Origin: Dactylis glomerata
Lineage: Eukaryota; Streptophyta; Magnoliopsida; Poales; Poaceae
Direction: 5' to 3'
NCBI GenBank assembly: GCA_007115705.1
Contig: QXEO01000236.1
Span: 248,001-312,000 of the forward strand
Length of the DNA stretch: 64,000 nucleotides
In this document: positions 54,619 to 64,000 of the stretch, one piece after another
Layout of the letters: the number at the start of each line of letters is the position of its first letter
Numbering within the stretch: position 1 is the first letter of the stretch
Program-made: the position numbers and the translations under genes
Notes under the pieces: model-generated
The model's input: only the letters and a program-made list of their open reading frames with translations
Database searches by the model: none
What the model was told of the DNA's origin: nothing

Positions 54619-55497
54619 TACCAGAATTGCAGATTTGGGTTGAATCTCTAATCTTTAAATCTTCGACTTGGTCTTTCGACTTATTTTCATAATATTTTTT
54701 CGCAAGGGGTTTTGATGAACAAGCCTGACAACTCTGACGGATCAAGAGGTCAGTTAACTGCCGGAACAGATACTTGTCACCTACTTCAAATTCATTCCCC
54801 TTGGACTTGAATTCGGGATACCGGTCAAACCCACTCTTTTGCCGCATTTAGGACTTACAAAGAATGGATCCCAGTGATTCTCAGGGTACCCAGTGCGTCC
54901 ACCAGGATTTTCTTCGCGTCGTAGACACGGATACATTCCAGCAGAGCGCATCCATGTGTGTATACCAGGCCACACAGGACGGATCCCGGGGTCTTACCTT
55001 CGTGATAAATCACGGCATTCGAGTTTCGTTGCGATAACACAACTCGAGAATCTTATGTCGCAGCCAAGTTTTTGACTGATAAAATCAAAGAATTTCGGAC
55101 TTTAAATTAACTTCTTCGCTCCCGATGGGAGTAATCTCTTTGTATTTCGTTGACTATGTAGTCGAAATTTGTATGACAATGTTTCTTCATCTGCACTATT
55201 GATTATCTCATCCTCTATCGGGTGCGCGCTCAGCGCTCCCGATGGGAGTAGCCCCCGAGGCTATGTTTGGATACTTGTAGTCAAGCATAGGCTCAAAGTT
55301 CAGTTCTTCTTCCTCCTGTTAACGTCTACTGTTTGCAAGCCCCCGAGTCCAAGTCGAGGTTTTCATATCGTGCGACCACAGTCTCCTCTTCTTGTTTTTT
55401 CTCTTTGGTATTATCGTCTGCTGTGTGCAGAATTTAACTCCTATTGTAAAATAGTTTTACGGGCCTTGCTTTAGCACGGGGGCCCGATAATACGTGC

Positions 55498-55507
55498 TTA
55501 TAAATAA
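55498..55507 (+). promoter_or_regulatory. TATA box of the antisense AT-hook/B3 gene
   Basis: TTATAAATAA lies about 105 bp upstream of the ATG at 55608, on the coding strand of the antisense gene and opposite to element transcription. This is a canonical plant TATA sequence at a plausible distance. Confidence 0.55.
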
Positions 55508-55607
55508 AGCACCTTCTGGCAAGGGTAAAAACCCTAATCAGATTCCTCCTCCGCCCCATCATCTTTTCCCTCTATCTAGGGTTTTCCTAGCCTTTTCCTT
55601 TGTCCAC

Positions 55608-56186
55608 ATGGCTGATGCAGATGGTTCCCGTCTGAACCTTGGCTCTCCGGTGGCGCCGCGAGGTCGAGGTCGCCCTCGTGGAAGCAAGAACAAGAACAAC
55701 GCAACTCCGGCCGCCGCAGGGTCGTCACTGGCCGTTCCGGCCAAGCATCATCCCGGTCGCCCACCTGGGAGCAAAAATAAGCCCAAAGTGACTGGTGCTG
55801 CCCCAGGTTCAAGCGCCCCTCCTCCTGCTGCTCCCACTGCTCCTCCCAGAATCTTTTCCTTCTTTTGCATTGCTATGGCACAGTGCCGTGAGATTCAGCG
55901 TCTTCCGCTGAATTTCACCAAGTTCATGGATGGCCGGGAACTGCGGGAAGCGATTCTCCGTGAACAGTCTGGCAGTGGGACTCCATACGAGGTGGAGGTT
56001 TGGTATGATGGCGACGGCGAGCAGTACTTGAGGGGTGGCTGGTCACAATTTGTAGAAGACCACGACATCCACCAAGGCTTCTTCATGGCCTTCGACTTCC
56101 ACATCGGCACGTCGAAGTTTGATGTGAAGATCTATGACGGCACCCAGTGCCAGAAGAAGTACGAAGCTGAAGTCCACTTCCATTAG
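55608..56186 (+). CDS. AT-hook + B3-like DNA-binding protein, antisense in Gypsy 2
   Basis: An intact 192-residue frame on the strand opposite gag-pol, just downstream of integrase and before the 3' LTR. The ATG at 55608 (MADADGSRLNLGS) is preferred over an in-frame one at 55494 because a TATA box lies between them. Two AT-hook motifs (RGRGRPRGSKNK, residues 18-29; PGRPPGSKNK, residues 49-58) would bind the minor groove of AT-rich DNA. Residues about 95-190 look like a plant B3 DNA-binding fold (IQRLPLNFTKFM, then GGWSQFVEDHDIHQGFFMAF and FDVKIYDGTQC). A Pro/Ala linker joins the two parts. No intron is evident. Because gag-pol carries seven stops while this frame is clean, it may be under separate constraint or be recently acquired. 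Function is unknown; a transcriptional or chromatin role is inferred from the domains. Confidence 0.78.
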   Translation: MADADGSRLNLGSPVAPRGRGRPRGSKNKNNATPAAAGSSLAVPAKHHPGRPPGSKNKPKVTGAAPGSSAPPPAAPTAPPRIFSFFCIAMAQCREIQRLPLNFTKFMDGRELREAILREQSGSGTPYEVEVWYDGDGEQYLRGGWSQFVEDHDIHQGFFMAFDFHIGTSKFDVKIYDGTQCQKKYEAEVHFH

Positions 56187-56602
56187 GATCTTCTTTTTAT
56201 GTAATTTCGCTTGACAATGTCCTTGCCGCCGTGTTATCTGTAATGAATATTCATACTCTACTTTGATGGTTTTGCTAGTACCATGAAAACAAGTCACTGT
56301 TCTGAGGTATGCTTGAGATATATCGGGTTCTTTGCGAACCAATTGGTATGAAGAATATCGGGTTCTTTTGTGAACCAAATTGTTTGAATATTATCGGGTT
56401 GTCCGCACAACCTTTATAGTGAAAAAGGTCTCCCTGTCGCGATAGAAATTTTGTTCGTACGACCCGAGGGTTGAAGCCCCCGAGCGGAGAAGTAGAAATA
56501 CTTGTACAATTTTGTCGAGTTTAACCCAAAGAACCCGACCTATGGCCGCATGTTCTGGGTTCAGAAGGTTAACTCGAGTTTAATGATACCACTAGATTTA
56601 TT

Positions 56603-59600
56603 CTACGCGTAAAAACGTCGTAGCTGCTCCGCATTCCACGGATTACTCTCGTCTTTCCCTGTCTTCTTGTCTTGTAGTCGATATGCTCCTCCTAGAATTA
56701 CTTCTGTGACGATGTAGGGTCCCACCCAAGGGGACTCCAATTTGTCATGGTTGTCTTGCCTGAGTCGCAAAACTAGGTCTCCCACCACGAAGGATCATGG
56801 ACGAACTCGACTACTGTGGTAGTTTCGTAAACTCTGCTGATACTGCGTGGCTCTTTCTAATGCCTTATCCCTTGCTTCATCTAGTGCATCGACATCGTTT
56901 TGCAGTGCTTCTGTCGATGTTGTCTCGTCATATGCCATCACTCTTGGGGCCTCGTGTGTAACTTCGACTGGAAGCACGGCTTCTGCGCCATGGACCAGGA
57001 AGAAAGGAGTTTCTTGAGTTGCTGTGTTAGGCGTAGTTCTTAGGCTCCAAAGAATGGAGGGCAACTCTTCTACCCAAGCGCTCTTGGCTTTCTCGAGAGG
57101 TGCTAAGAGACTCTTTTTTATCCCACTACATATCAGGCCGTTGGCTTTTTCAACTTGCCCATTTGTCTTCGGGTGCGCCACAGATGTGAATTTGAGCTTG
57201 ATCCCTAGTCCTTCGCAATAACTCTTGAATTCCTTTGAAGTGAAATTTGTCCCGTTGTCTGTGATGATGCTATATGGTACACCAAAACGGAATACTATTG
57301 ACTTGATGAAGCTGATTGCTGCTGTAGAATCTTGAGTTGTTACCGGGGCCGCTTCCACCCACTTGGTAAATTTATCGACTGCCACTAGCATGTAGACATG
57401 TCCTCCTGGCCAGGACTTGTGCAATTTTCCCACCATATCGAGGCCCCATTGCGCAAAGGGCCAAGACAATGGTATTGTTTGTAGCTCTGCTGGTGGTGCA
57501 TGCGGTCTAGATGCAAATCTTTGACATGCTTCACACTTTTGAACTATATCTTTTGCGTCTTCGATGGCTGTTAGCCAATAAAATCCTTCTCGGAAAGCCT
57601 TTGCCGCTATTGCTCTGATGCTAGCATGATGGCCGCACACTCCACCGTGTATGTCTTTTAGTGTTGTTTGTCCTTCCTGGGGCATTACACAACGCTACAA
57701 AACGCCGGTAATACTCTTCTTGTATAACTTCCCCTGCAACACGACAAACGCTTTCGATCTTCGAGTTATCCTCTTGGCCTCTACTGCATCTTCTGGTAAT
57801 TGTTTATTTATCATGTATGCAAGATATGGCTGCATCCATGTTTCTTCTATCATCATGACCTCCTCTGGCTCCGACGTAGCCCCTGAGTCTGCTGCAGTAG
57901 TCGAACTTTTTCCACTTTTTATTGATCTTTCTACTATCTCTTCCCAAAATACTCCGGATGGCACGGGTAAGCACTGTGACCCGATATTTGCCAAATTGTT
58001 AGCTTCTTCATTACTATTCCTGCTTATATGCGATACTTCGCATCCATCGAATGTTCACTCGAGATAATGATATAAATTCTTGTAGGCCATCATGTTATCA
58101 TTGATTATGTCACACCTGTTCATAACTTGCTGGAGAACAAGGTTGGAATCTCCAAATATTTTTAGGCGAGTTGCTCCGCATGCTTTGGCCATCTTCATAC
58201 CGTGCAACAAAGCCTCGTATTCTGCTTCGTTATTAGAAGCTCGTGGAAAGCTCATCCTTAAGACATACTTTAATTTGTCGCCATGGGACGATATCAAGAC
58301 CACTCCTGCGCCTGTGCCTTGAACTCTCTTAGAACCGTCGAAGTACATTGTCCAAGTACTGGATAAGTCTGGTGGTCCCGTGCTTTGCAGCTCGAGCCAT
58401 TCTGCCGTAAAATCTGGCAAGACTTGTGACTTAATCGCCTTCCTTTTTTCGTACGTGATGTCCATGGGAGATAACTCGATTCCCCACAAAGAGACACGTC
58501 CTGTTGCTAAAGGATTGTTCAATATGTTCGATAGTGACGCTTCATTGACCACTATAATTGGGTGGACCGCAAAGTACTGTCGTAGTTTTCGTGCAGTTGT
58601 GAAAACACTATATGCAAGCTTCGGATAGTGCGGGTACCTCTGTTTTGTCGGAGATAATACTTCACTGATGAAATATACCGGTCTCTGGACGCCGTGCGCT
58701 TTTCCTTCTTCGCTTCTTTCGACTACTAATACTGTACTCACCACCTGATGGGTTGCGGCGATGTACAATAGTAGTGGTTCTTTTTCTTTTGGTGCGACCA
58801 GCATTGGTGGCGTGGAAAGCACTTTTTTCAACTGTGCAAACGCTGCGTCTGCTTCTTCTGTCCATTCAAATTTATCATCTGACTTCTTCATAAGTGCATA
58901 AAAAGGAAGCGCCTTCTCCCCTAGTCGAGCAACAAAGCGACTTAGTGCCGCGACGCGTCCTGCGAGTTTCTGTACGTCATGTAGTTTTGTGGGTTTCCCC
59001 ATTGTTAAGATTGCTTGAATCTTCTCTGGGTTTGCCTCTATTCCTCGTGCTGATACCAAGAACCCCAAAAGTTGTCCTGCTGATACGCCGAAGAAACACT
59101 TTGTCGGGTTAAGCTTAAGCTTGTACCTGCTCAGGTTGTCGAAAGTTTCTGCCAAGTCGCTGATTAAAGATTTCTCCTCTCTTGTGGTGATGACTACATC
59201 ATCAATGTAGACTTGGATGTTGCGTCCTATTTGGCTTCCGAGGCAGTTTTGCATCATCCGCTGATAAGTTGCTCCTGCATTTTTAAGGCCGAACGGCATT
59301 ACTTGGTAGCAAAACACTCCGTAAGGTGTGATGAAGGCCGTCTTTTCTTCGTCTTCTTTCTTCAATTTGATCTGATTGTAACCAGAATACGCGTCCAAAA
59401 AGGAAAGCCTGGCGCATCCCGCTGTTGAATCGATTATCTGATCGATGCGGGGTAGAGGGAAGGGATCCTTTGGACAGTGCTTATTGAGAGATGTGTAGTC
59501 GACACATACTCTTTGTACGTCTGTGTTCTTCTTGGGTACTATGACTGGGTTCGATACCCATCTCGAAGTTTTGATTTCTCTGATAAATCTGGCATTTTCT

Positions 59601-62500
59601 AGCCTGTGCAATTCTGATGCTATCGCCTTCCTTTTAGGTTCATCAAATCGTCTCAATGGTTGCTTGACTGGCTTTGCCTTGGGATCTACATTTAATGCGT
59701 GCTCGACGAGTTCCCTGGGAACCCCTGGCATGTCCGATGGACACCAGGCGATGATTTCCCAGCGCTCACGGAGGAACTCGATGAGCGCGCCTTCCTATGC
59801 GGGATCCAAGTTCACCGCAATTGATGTCGTCTTGTTTGGATCTGTAGGGTGGACCTGGATTTTCTTCGAGTCCTGAGTTGTGTCGAAAGCCTGATCTGGC
59901 AGGGATCGTCCAACGTCTGGTAGCACATTATGATCCGTTTCTCCTTTTAACCTCTCATATTCCGCTGTCATGCCAAAGGTTTGCGCCATCCTATTGAATT
60001 CTCTGTCACATGTGTTGGCTACTTCAAAGCTCCCTTGTACTGTAATTGTTCCTTTGGGTCCTGGAATTTTTAGCGTAAGATACGCGTAGTGTGGTACTGC
60101 CATGAATTTTGCAAATGCTGGGCGCCCCAGGATTGCATGGTATTGTGATGGCCAGTCCATAACTTCGAATTCCAGCTTCTCTCTTCGGTAGTTGCCGCTA
60201 CTGCCAAAGCAGATGTCAGGTTCTATTCTTCCCAAAGGGTAGTTTGCGGCTCCCGGTACTATTCCATGGAAGGAGCAATCTGTTGGCTTTAGACTCGACA
60301 GCGAGATGCACATTGCCTTTAAGGTTCTAGCATATATTAAGTTTATGCCACTCCCTGCATCCATGAATACTCTTCCGATGTCGTATCCTCCTATTTGCGC
60401 CTTTAAAACCATAGGCGAGTGGCCTGGCCTGGGAACTTTTCTCGGGTGGTCTGCTCTACTGAACTTAACTGGTTGATCTGACCACCGTAGGTACTCTGTG
60501 GTAGCTGGTGGTGATGATATTACTAGGTTTACTTGCCTGGATATGCTCTTTCGCTCTTTCTTTGATTTGGGCACCGGTTGAATCATGGCTGATATGTAAA
60601 CTTCTAGGTGCCTTGCTAGCCTTTGCGTTTGATATCCTTGACTTCTGTGTTTTTCTCCTTGCCTCCCTCCTTGGCTTGAGCCCATGGCGCTTTGCAGCCT
60701 TAGGAATGTTCTACAATCCTTCATCTAGTGATTTGAGACTCTTTTCCCGTCGAGATATGCGTAGTGGATTCGACAAGGTCCGTGTAGCATATCCTCGGCC
60801 GAAGGACCGGAGTATCTTGATTTTTCTACTCCTTTTGCTTGAAACCTCCTACTTTCATATCCTTCCTCTTCTTCTACTACGTAGCCCGCGGCTACCTGAC
60901 TTCGCCTTTCTTGGTTACCCCTGCTGTGGCGTCGTCTCCTCTGTCTACTTATTCTATTGACTTCTGGTGAACGTCCTCTTTTGTTGTTATATGCGTCCTC
61001 TCCATCAGCGAATTTGTTGGCTTGTTCCATTAATTCGGCTACTGTCGTAGGTCTTGTTCTTCCTATTTCCTCCATGAGATCTGAGCGACGAAGTCCGGCT
61101 GCGAAGGCGTCTATTGCTCATTCGTCGGAGACGTCCTCTGCTGAGTTTTTGATTATACTCCAGCGTTGTATATAATAACGTAGAGTTTCGCCTTTCCTCT
61201 GCACGCACGCCTTAACTTCCTCCAGTGATGCTGGGCGCTTGTATGTTGAACGAAAATTTCTTGCGAATTGACTTTCGAGTTCCTCCCAACTTCCGATGGA
61301 TTCGTTGGGTAGGGTATTCAACCAGGACCGTGCTGCGCCGGTGAGGTGTAGCTGCAAACTTTGCATTGCAGTCGCCTTTGTTCCCCCCAATATCTGTACT
61401 GCCTGCAGATAGTCTGATAACCATAGGGTAGGCTCTTGTGACCTGTCATACTTATGCTGGTCGTGTGGCAGTTTGAATCCTTTGGGTACCCGCGTTTTGC
61501 GAACCCTGCGGGTAAAGCATAACGCACCCATCTCTTTATCGTCGTCTTCATAATTTTCTTCCCTCCAAGCATGACGTGATTTGTTTACTCGAGCTTGCGC
61601 TATTATATTTCTTGCGTCCTCTTTCCTCTTCTGTCGCCTTTCCTCTTCTGATGACTCGCTGTACTCATTATCTGCGAAGTTGTATCTGAACTTCTCCTTT
61701 TCCTTGCAGCTTGTCGACTTTGTCTCTGGGCCTTTTTCCCTGATCTTGCTTTCCACTATTCCAAGACTTCGTATCGTGGCTTGGTGCATATCTTCTCGCG
61801 GGTCCCCAGGTTCTGGCCTTGTAGTTAGTAAATACGCTTGTGCTGCTACCAATGCTGCTTCTGGCGTTTCTTGTATGAAGTCGTCTTCCTCCTCTTCTGA
61901 CTGTGGGGTAGGGCTCCTTGAGTACCTTTCTTCTTCGCTGCGCGCCGTCACCCCTCTATTGTGCTTTGGGTCTCCGTGCCTTTCTCTGCTGTACTCTGAA
62001 TCTTCATTATAGTCTTCCCAGTATTCCTCCCTTGATACATTGTTATTGTCTTGAAAAACCATGTCTCTTTCCTCCCTTAGTTTCTTCCTGTGTTGGTATA
62101 ATGCATACTGATAGCCCATTAGAACTTCTCTTCTCGATCCTTCAGGTACTTCTGTACCATGATTGATAGCTGATTTGATCATTCTCCATTCGCCAGCCGA
62201 AAAGTGGACTTTCTCCTTTTCCTTTTTGTTGTGTTCTTTCATTTTGTCGACTTGCTTGTCGACCTTTTTACTTCATTCGCTGTTATTTTCTTCTTCTGCT
62301 TCAGTGATAATAACGCATAACTGATGTACTTTGGAGACGCTGCTGCTTCTCCCGGTGGAGTCCTTTGCGTTGTTGTGCCTCTGGAACGCTCTTTCTTCTG
62401 AGTTGAAATTTTCCCGAATTTTGTCGCCTTCTGTGATTGGTGCTTTTTCGAAGCTGACCGGCGAGTTTACCTCGCTGGAAGAGTATTCTGATGATTCCAA
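56603..62500 (-). pseudogene. Gypsy 2 gag-pol, one frame with seven stops
   Basis: On the minus strand a single frame runs from about 62500 to 56603 with no frameshift. In-frame stops lie at 62273, 61118, 60725, 59795, 58055, 57695 and 56795 (lowest base of each). In order: gag (LHLTGAARSWLNTLPNESIG, KGETLRYYIQRW near 61.2 kb), protease (VFMDAGSGINLIYA, near 60.36 kb), RT (FGLKNAGATYQRMMQ, YIDDVVI near 59.2 kb), RNase H (YFDGSKRVQGTGAG, NNEAEYEALLHG), integrase zinc-binding and core regions with all three catalytic residues (WGLDMVG, ITDNGTNF, NGQVEKANG), and a C-terminal WVGPYIVTEV-type domain. Each stop could come from one C-to-T change in a CGA or CAG codon. The element could not make its own enzymes, but its domains are nearly complete. 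Confidence 0.93.
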
Positions 62501-62695
62501 TGTTTCCCCTGTTTCGGGCCTGTTTGCCGACGGATCTGGTTTCGTCAGAATCCGAGAGGCGGGATGAACCCGATGGCCCGATAATGATGCTCAAACTTCC
62601 AATGGTTAACTCCATCTCTTGATTTCCGTCGAGTTTTGAACTGCTGTTGGCTAAAAGTGAAAAAGCCGTCGAATTCATGATTCCAACACCCAAGT

Positions 62696-62713
62696 CCCCA
62701 CGGTTGGCGCCAA
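62696..62713 (-). other. Gypsy 2 primer binding site
   Basis: One base inside the 5' LTR, the minus strand reads TTGGCGCCAACCGTGGGG, a TGG-starting tRNA complement as in many plant Gypsy elements. The tRNA is not assigned. Confidence 0.75.
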
Positions 62714-62714
62714 T

Positions 62715-63048
62715 TGACGAGGGTTAACTCAACAAATGTCCTAGATGAAGGACTTAGGATCGGGGAGATAGGGCGTCAGATGAACTCGAAGGTAAAGTTA
62801 GTCGAAATAGGTATGCGTCGAAAGTAAACTTGGGTGTTTAACCTGGCTTGCTTTCAATCTGGCCTACACCGTCCCCTCCTGGCCCCTTTATATAGGTGGC
62901 CAGGTCTCGAGGATCGGGTAGGGTCCGATACAGATTACAATATCGACATACGGTAGGAACTCGTATTCGACTATCATTACAATTGGGCCTAGCTATACGG
63001 GCCTTAGGGGTACTCAACTAACGGGCTCTATTAACTATACCCTTGTCA
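62715..63048 (-). repeat. Gypsy 2 5' LTR
   Basis: 334 bp, TG...CA ends, followed by target duplication GCGGG (63049-63053). Confidence 0.95.
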
Positions 63049-63053
63049 GCGGG

Positions 63054-64000
63054 CATCCATAAACAAAAGATCACGATATCAACTCAAAAGAGAAGTGCAA
63101 TGTTGAAAGCTTGCCCCATGACAACATGGATGGGCTAGTCTCCAACTTACAACTTGCAAGCATAACAACTCAATATAAGAGACCACAATGTCAAATTTTT
63201 AAGAACAGGAAAAAGTAAAGTGTGCCTTCCGGTTCGTGAGAGCTTTACTGACCAATTTTTGCATAACACTGGTAAGAGTTTAATTTGAAGAGAAAATAAA
63301 AGCAAGTCAAATTTACTTGGAATAGCAAATTGCTAGTAGGTATGTATGGTGGACACTTTGGCAAACTTGGTTTTTAGGAGTTGGATGCACGAGTAGAGCT
63401 CATACTCAGTACAAGGCGAGGGCTAGCAAAAGACTGGGAGCGACCAACTAAGAGAGCAATAATGGCCATAATCATGCAAAGCGACAAAGCGACATTAAAA
63501 GAAGCATAAGATGGCATCAAAAGTCAAAAACTAAATGATCATGAAGGCTATTGGCGACTTTGTAAGAGTCTAACATGTGTGAGCATGCGCCAAGTCAACC
63601 CAAATAAAGCATCAAGGAGAAAACCAAAATAATGCTTCCATACAATAAAAACAACGCATGATTTTTTTCAAAGGCTCATTAAGCAATCTCAGTTATTTGA
63701 GACAAGTCATGCTACAGCAAAACCACTAAGCATACTATCAAAAAGACATCAAGCACGACATGAAAAAGCCACATGCCTCTGTTCTGGAATACGCCATGTG
63801 GATAAACCCAAAGCCTCCACAACTGACTTGCTAATGCCATTACAGTAACTACCACTATCAATTATCAACTTGCATGCTTTGCCTTTGATTATGCCGCAGT
63901 CTACACAAGCTCCTTCTTGTACCACTATTTTGCACAAAGCTTTTTCTCTTTTTCAACACCATTTAAAATTTTTTTAAGACACCTCTTTTGATGAAAACCA
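63054..64000 (-). mobile_element. Outer Gypsy internal region, 5' part, with protease remnant
   Basis: This resumes the outer element after Gypsy 2. On the minus strand at 63749-63937 a short frame carries CKLIIDSGSYCNGISKSVVE, the active-site region of a Gypsy aspartic protease. Between it and the 3' LTR only about 1.7 kb of outer-element DNA exists, with no RT, RNase H or integrase, so pol is deleted and the element is non-autonomous. It extends past the right edge. Confidence 0.8.

Larger units (their letters stand above)
54269..63048 (-). mobile_element. Gypsy retrotransposon 2 (8.8 kb), with antisense AT-hook/B3 gene
   Basis: Short LTRs of 334 bp each, TGACGAGG ... CTTGTCA on the plus strand, flanked by target duplication GCGGG (54264-54268 and 63049-63053). 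Gag-pol is on the minus strand in a single frame interrupted only by stops. Between integrase and the 3' LTR sits a gene on the plus strand. The LTRs differ at about two positions by eye, so insertion is recent. It is inserted into the outer Gypsy element. Confidence 0.95.

Overview
The window is plant nuclear DNA, almost certainly from a Triticeae grass (wheat, barley, rye or Aegilops type). The reasons are stacks of LTR retrotransposons inserted into each other with clean target-site duplications (TSDs), Stowaway-type MITEs with CTCCCTCCG ends, a Copia element with the Angela/WIS/BARE-like LTR start, grass L1 and Mutator-like elements, and sparse intron-containing genes. I recognise no bacterial or organellar feature. 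All calls come from reading the sequence; family assignments rest on motif recognition, not on a search.

Region 1 (1-3.66 kb): a Gypsy LTR cut by the window edge, a MITE, then unassigned AT-rich DNA. Region 2 (3.68-37.74 kb) is a nested stack. Its base is a relic of a plant-rhabdovirus nucleocapsid (N)-like gene in four pieces (3683-3986, 4081-4382, 4543-4842, 37487-37742), split by two MITEs and a 5'-truncated L1 LINE (4843-37486, 15-bp TSD). The LINE was hit by a 20.7-kb Mutator-like element (MULE; 7967-28710, TIRs of about 240 bp, 9-bp TSD) and by a Copia element (28765-37348, 5-bp TSD). The MULE was in turn hit by a 13.1-kb Gypsy element (13158-26250, 5-bp TSD).

Region 3 (37.7-42.4 kb) holds gene debris: a ribosomal protein S4e pseudogene with introns and a filament-like plant protein fragment. 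Region 4 (42.67-48.51 kb, minus strand) is the one apparently intact host gene: an eight-exon MATE/DETOXIFICATION transporter of 482 residues, whose 3.8-kb first intron carries MITEs and a tandem pair of tRNA-like (Pol III/SINE-type) units. Region 5 (48.5-51.1 kb) is mostly unassigned. Region 6 (51.1-64 kb) is a second stack: a relic of one Gypsy family, hit by a Gypsy element lacking most of pol, itself hit by an 8.8-kb Gypsy element (54269-63048, TSD GCGGG).

The most interesting system is shared by the two well-preserved Gypsy elements. Each carries, between integrase and 3' LTR and on the strand opposite gag-pol, a host-type gene for a probable DNA- or chromatin-associated protein. One is a spliced plant-mobile-domain plus coiled-coil gene with an acidic-protein gene beside it; the other is an AT-hook plus B3-like gene with its own TATA box. 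The first element is also saturated with the hexamer GCCGAT/ATCGGC (about 52 copies by eye against about 6 expected). The MULE carries a second, convergently oriented gene for a small coiled-coil protein with a C-terminal membrane anchor, recalling the two-gene layout of maize MuDR with a different second protein.
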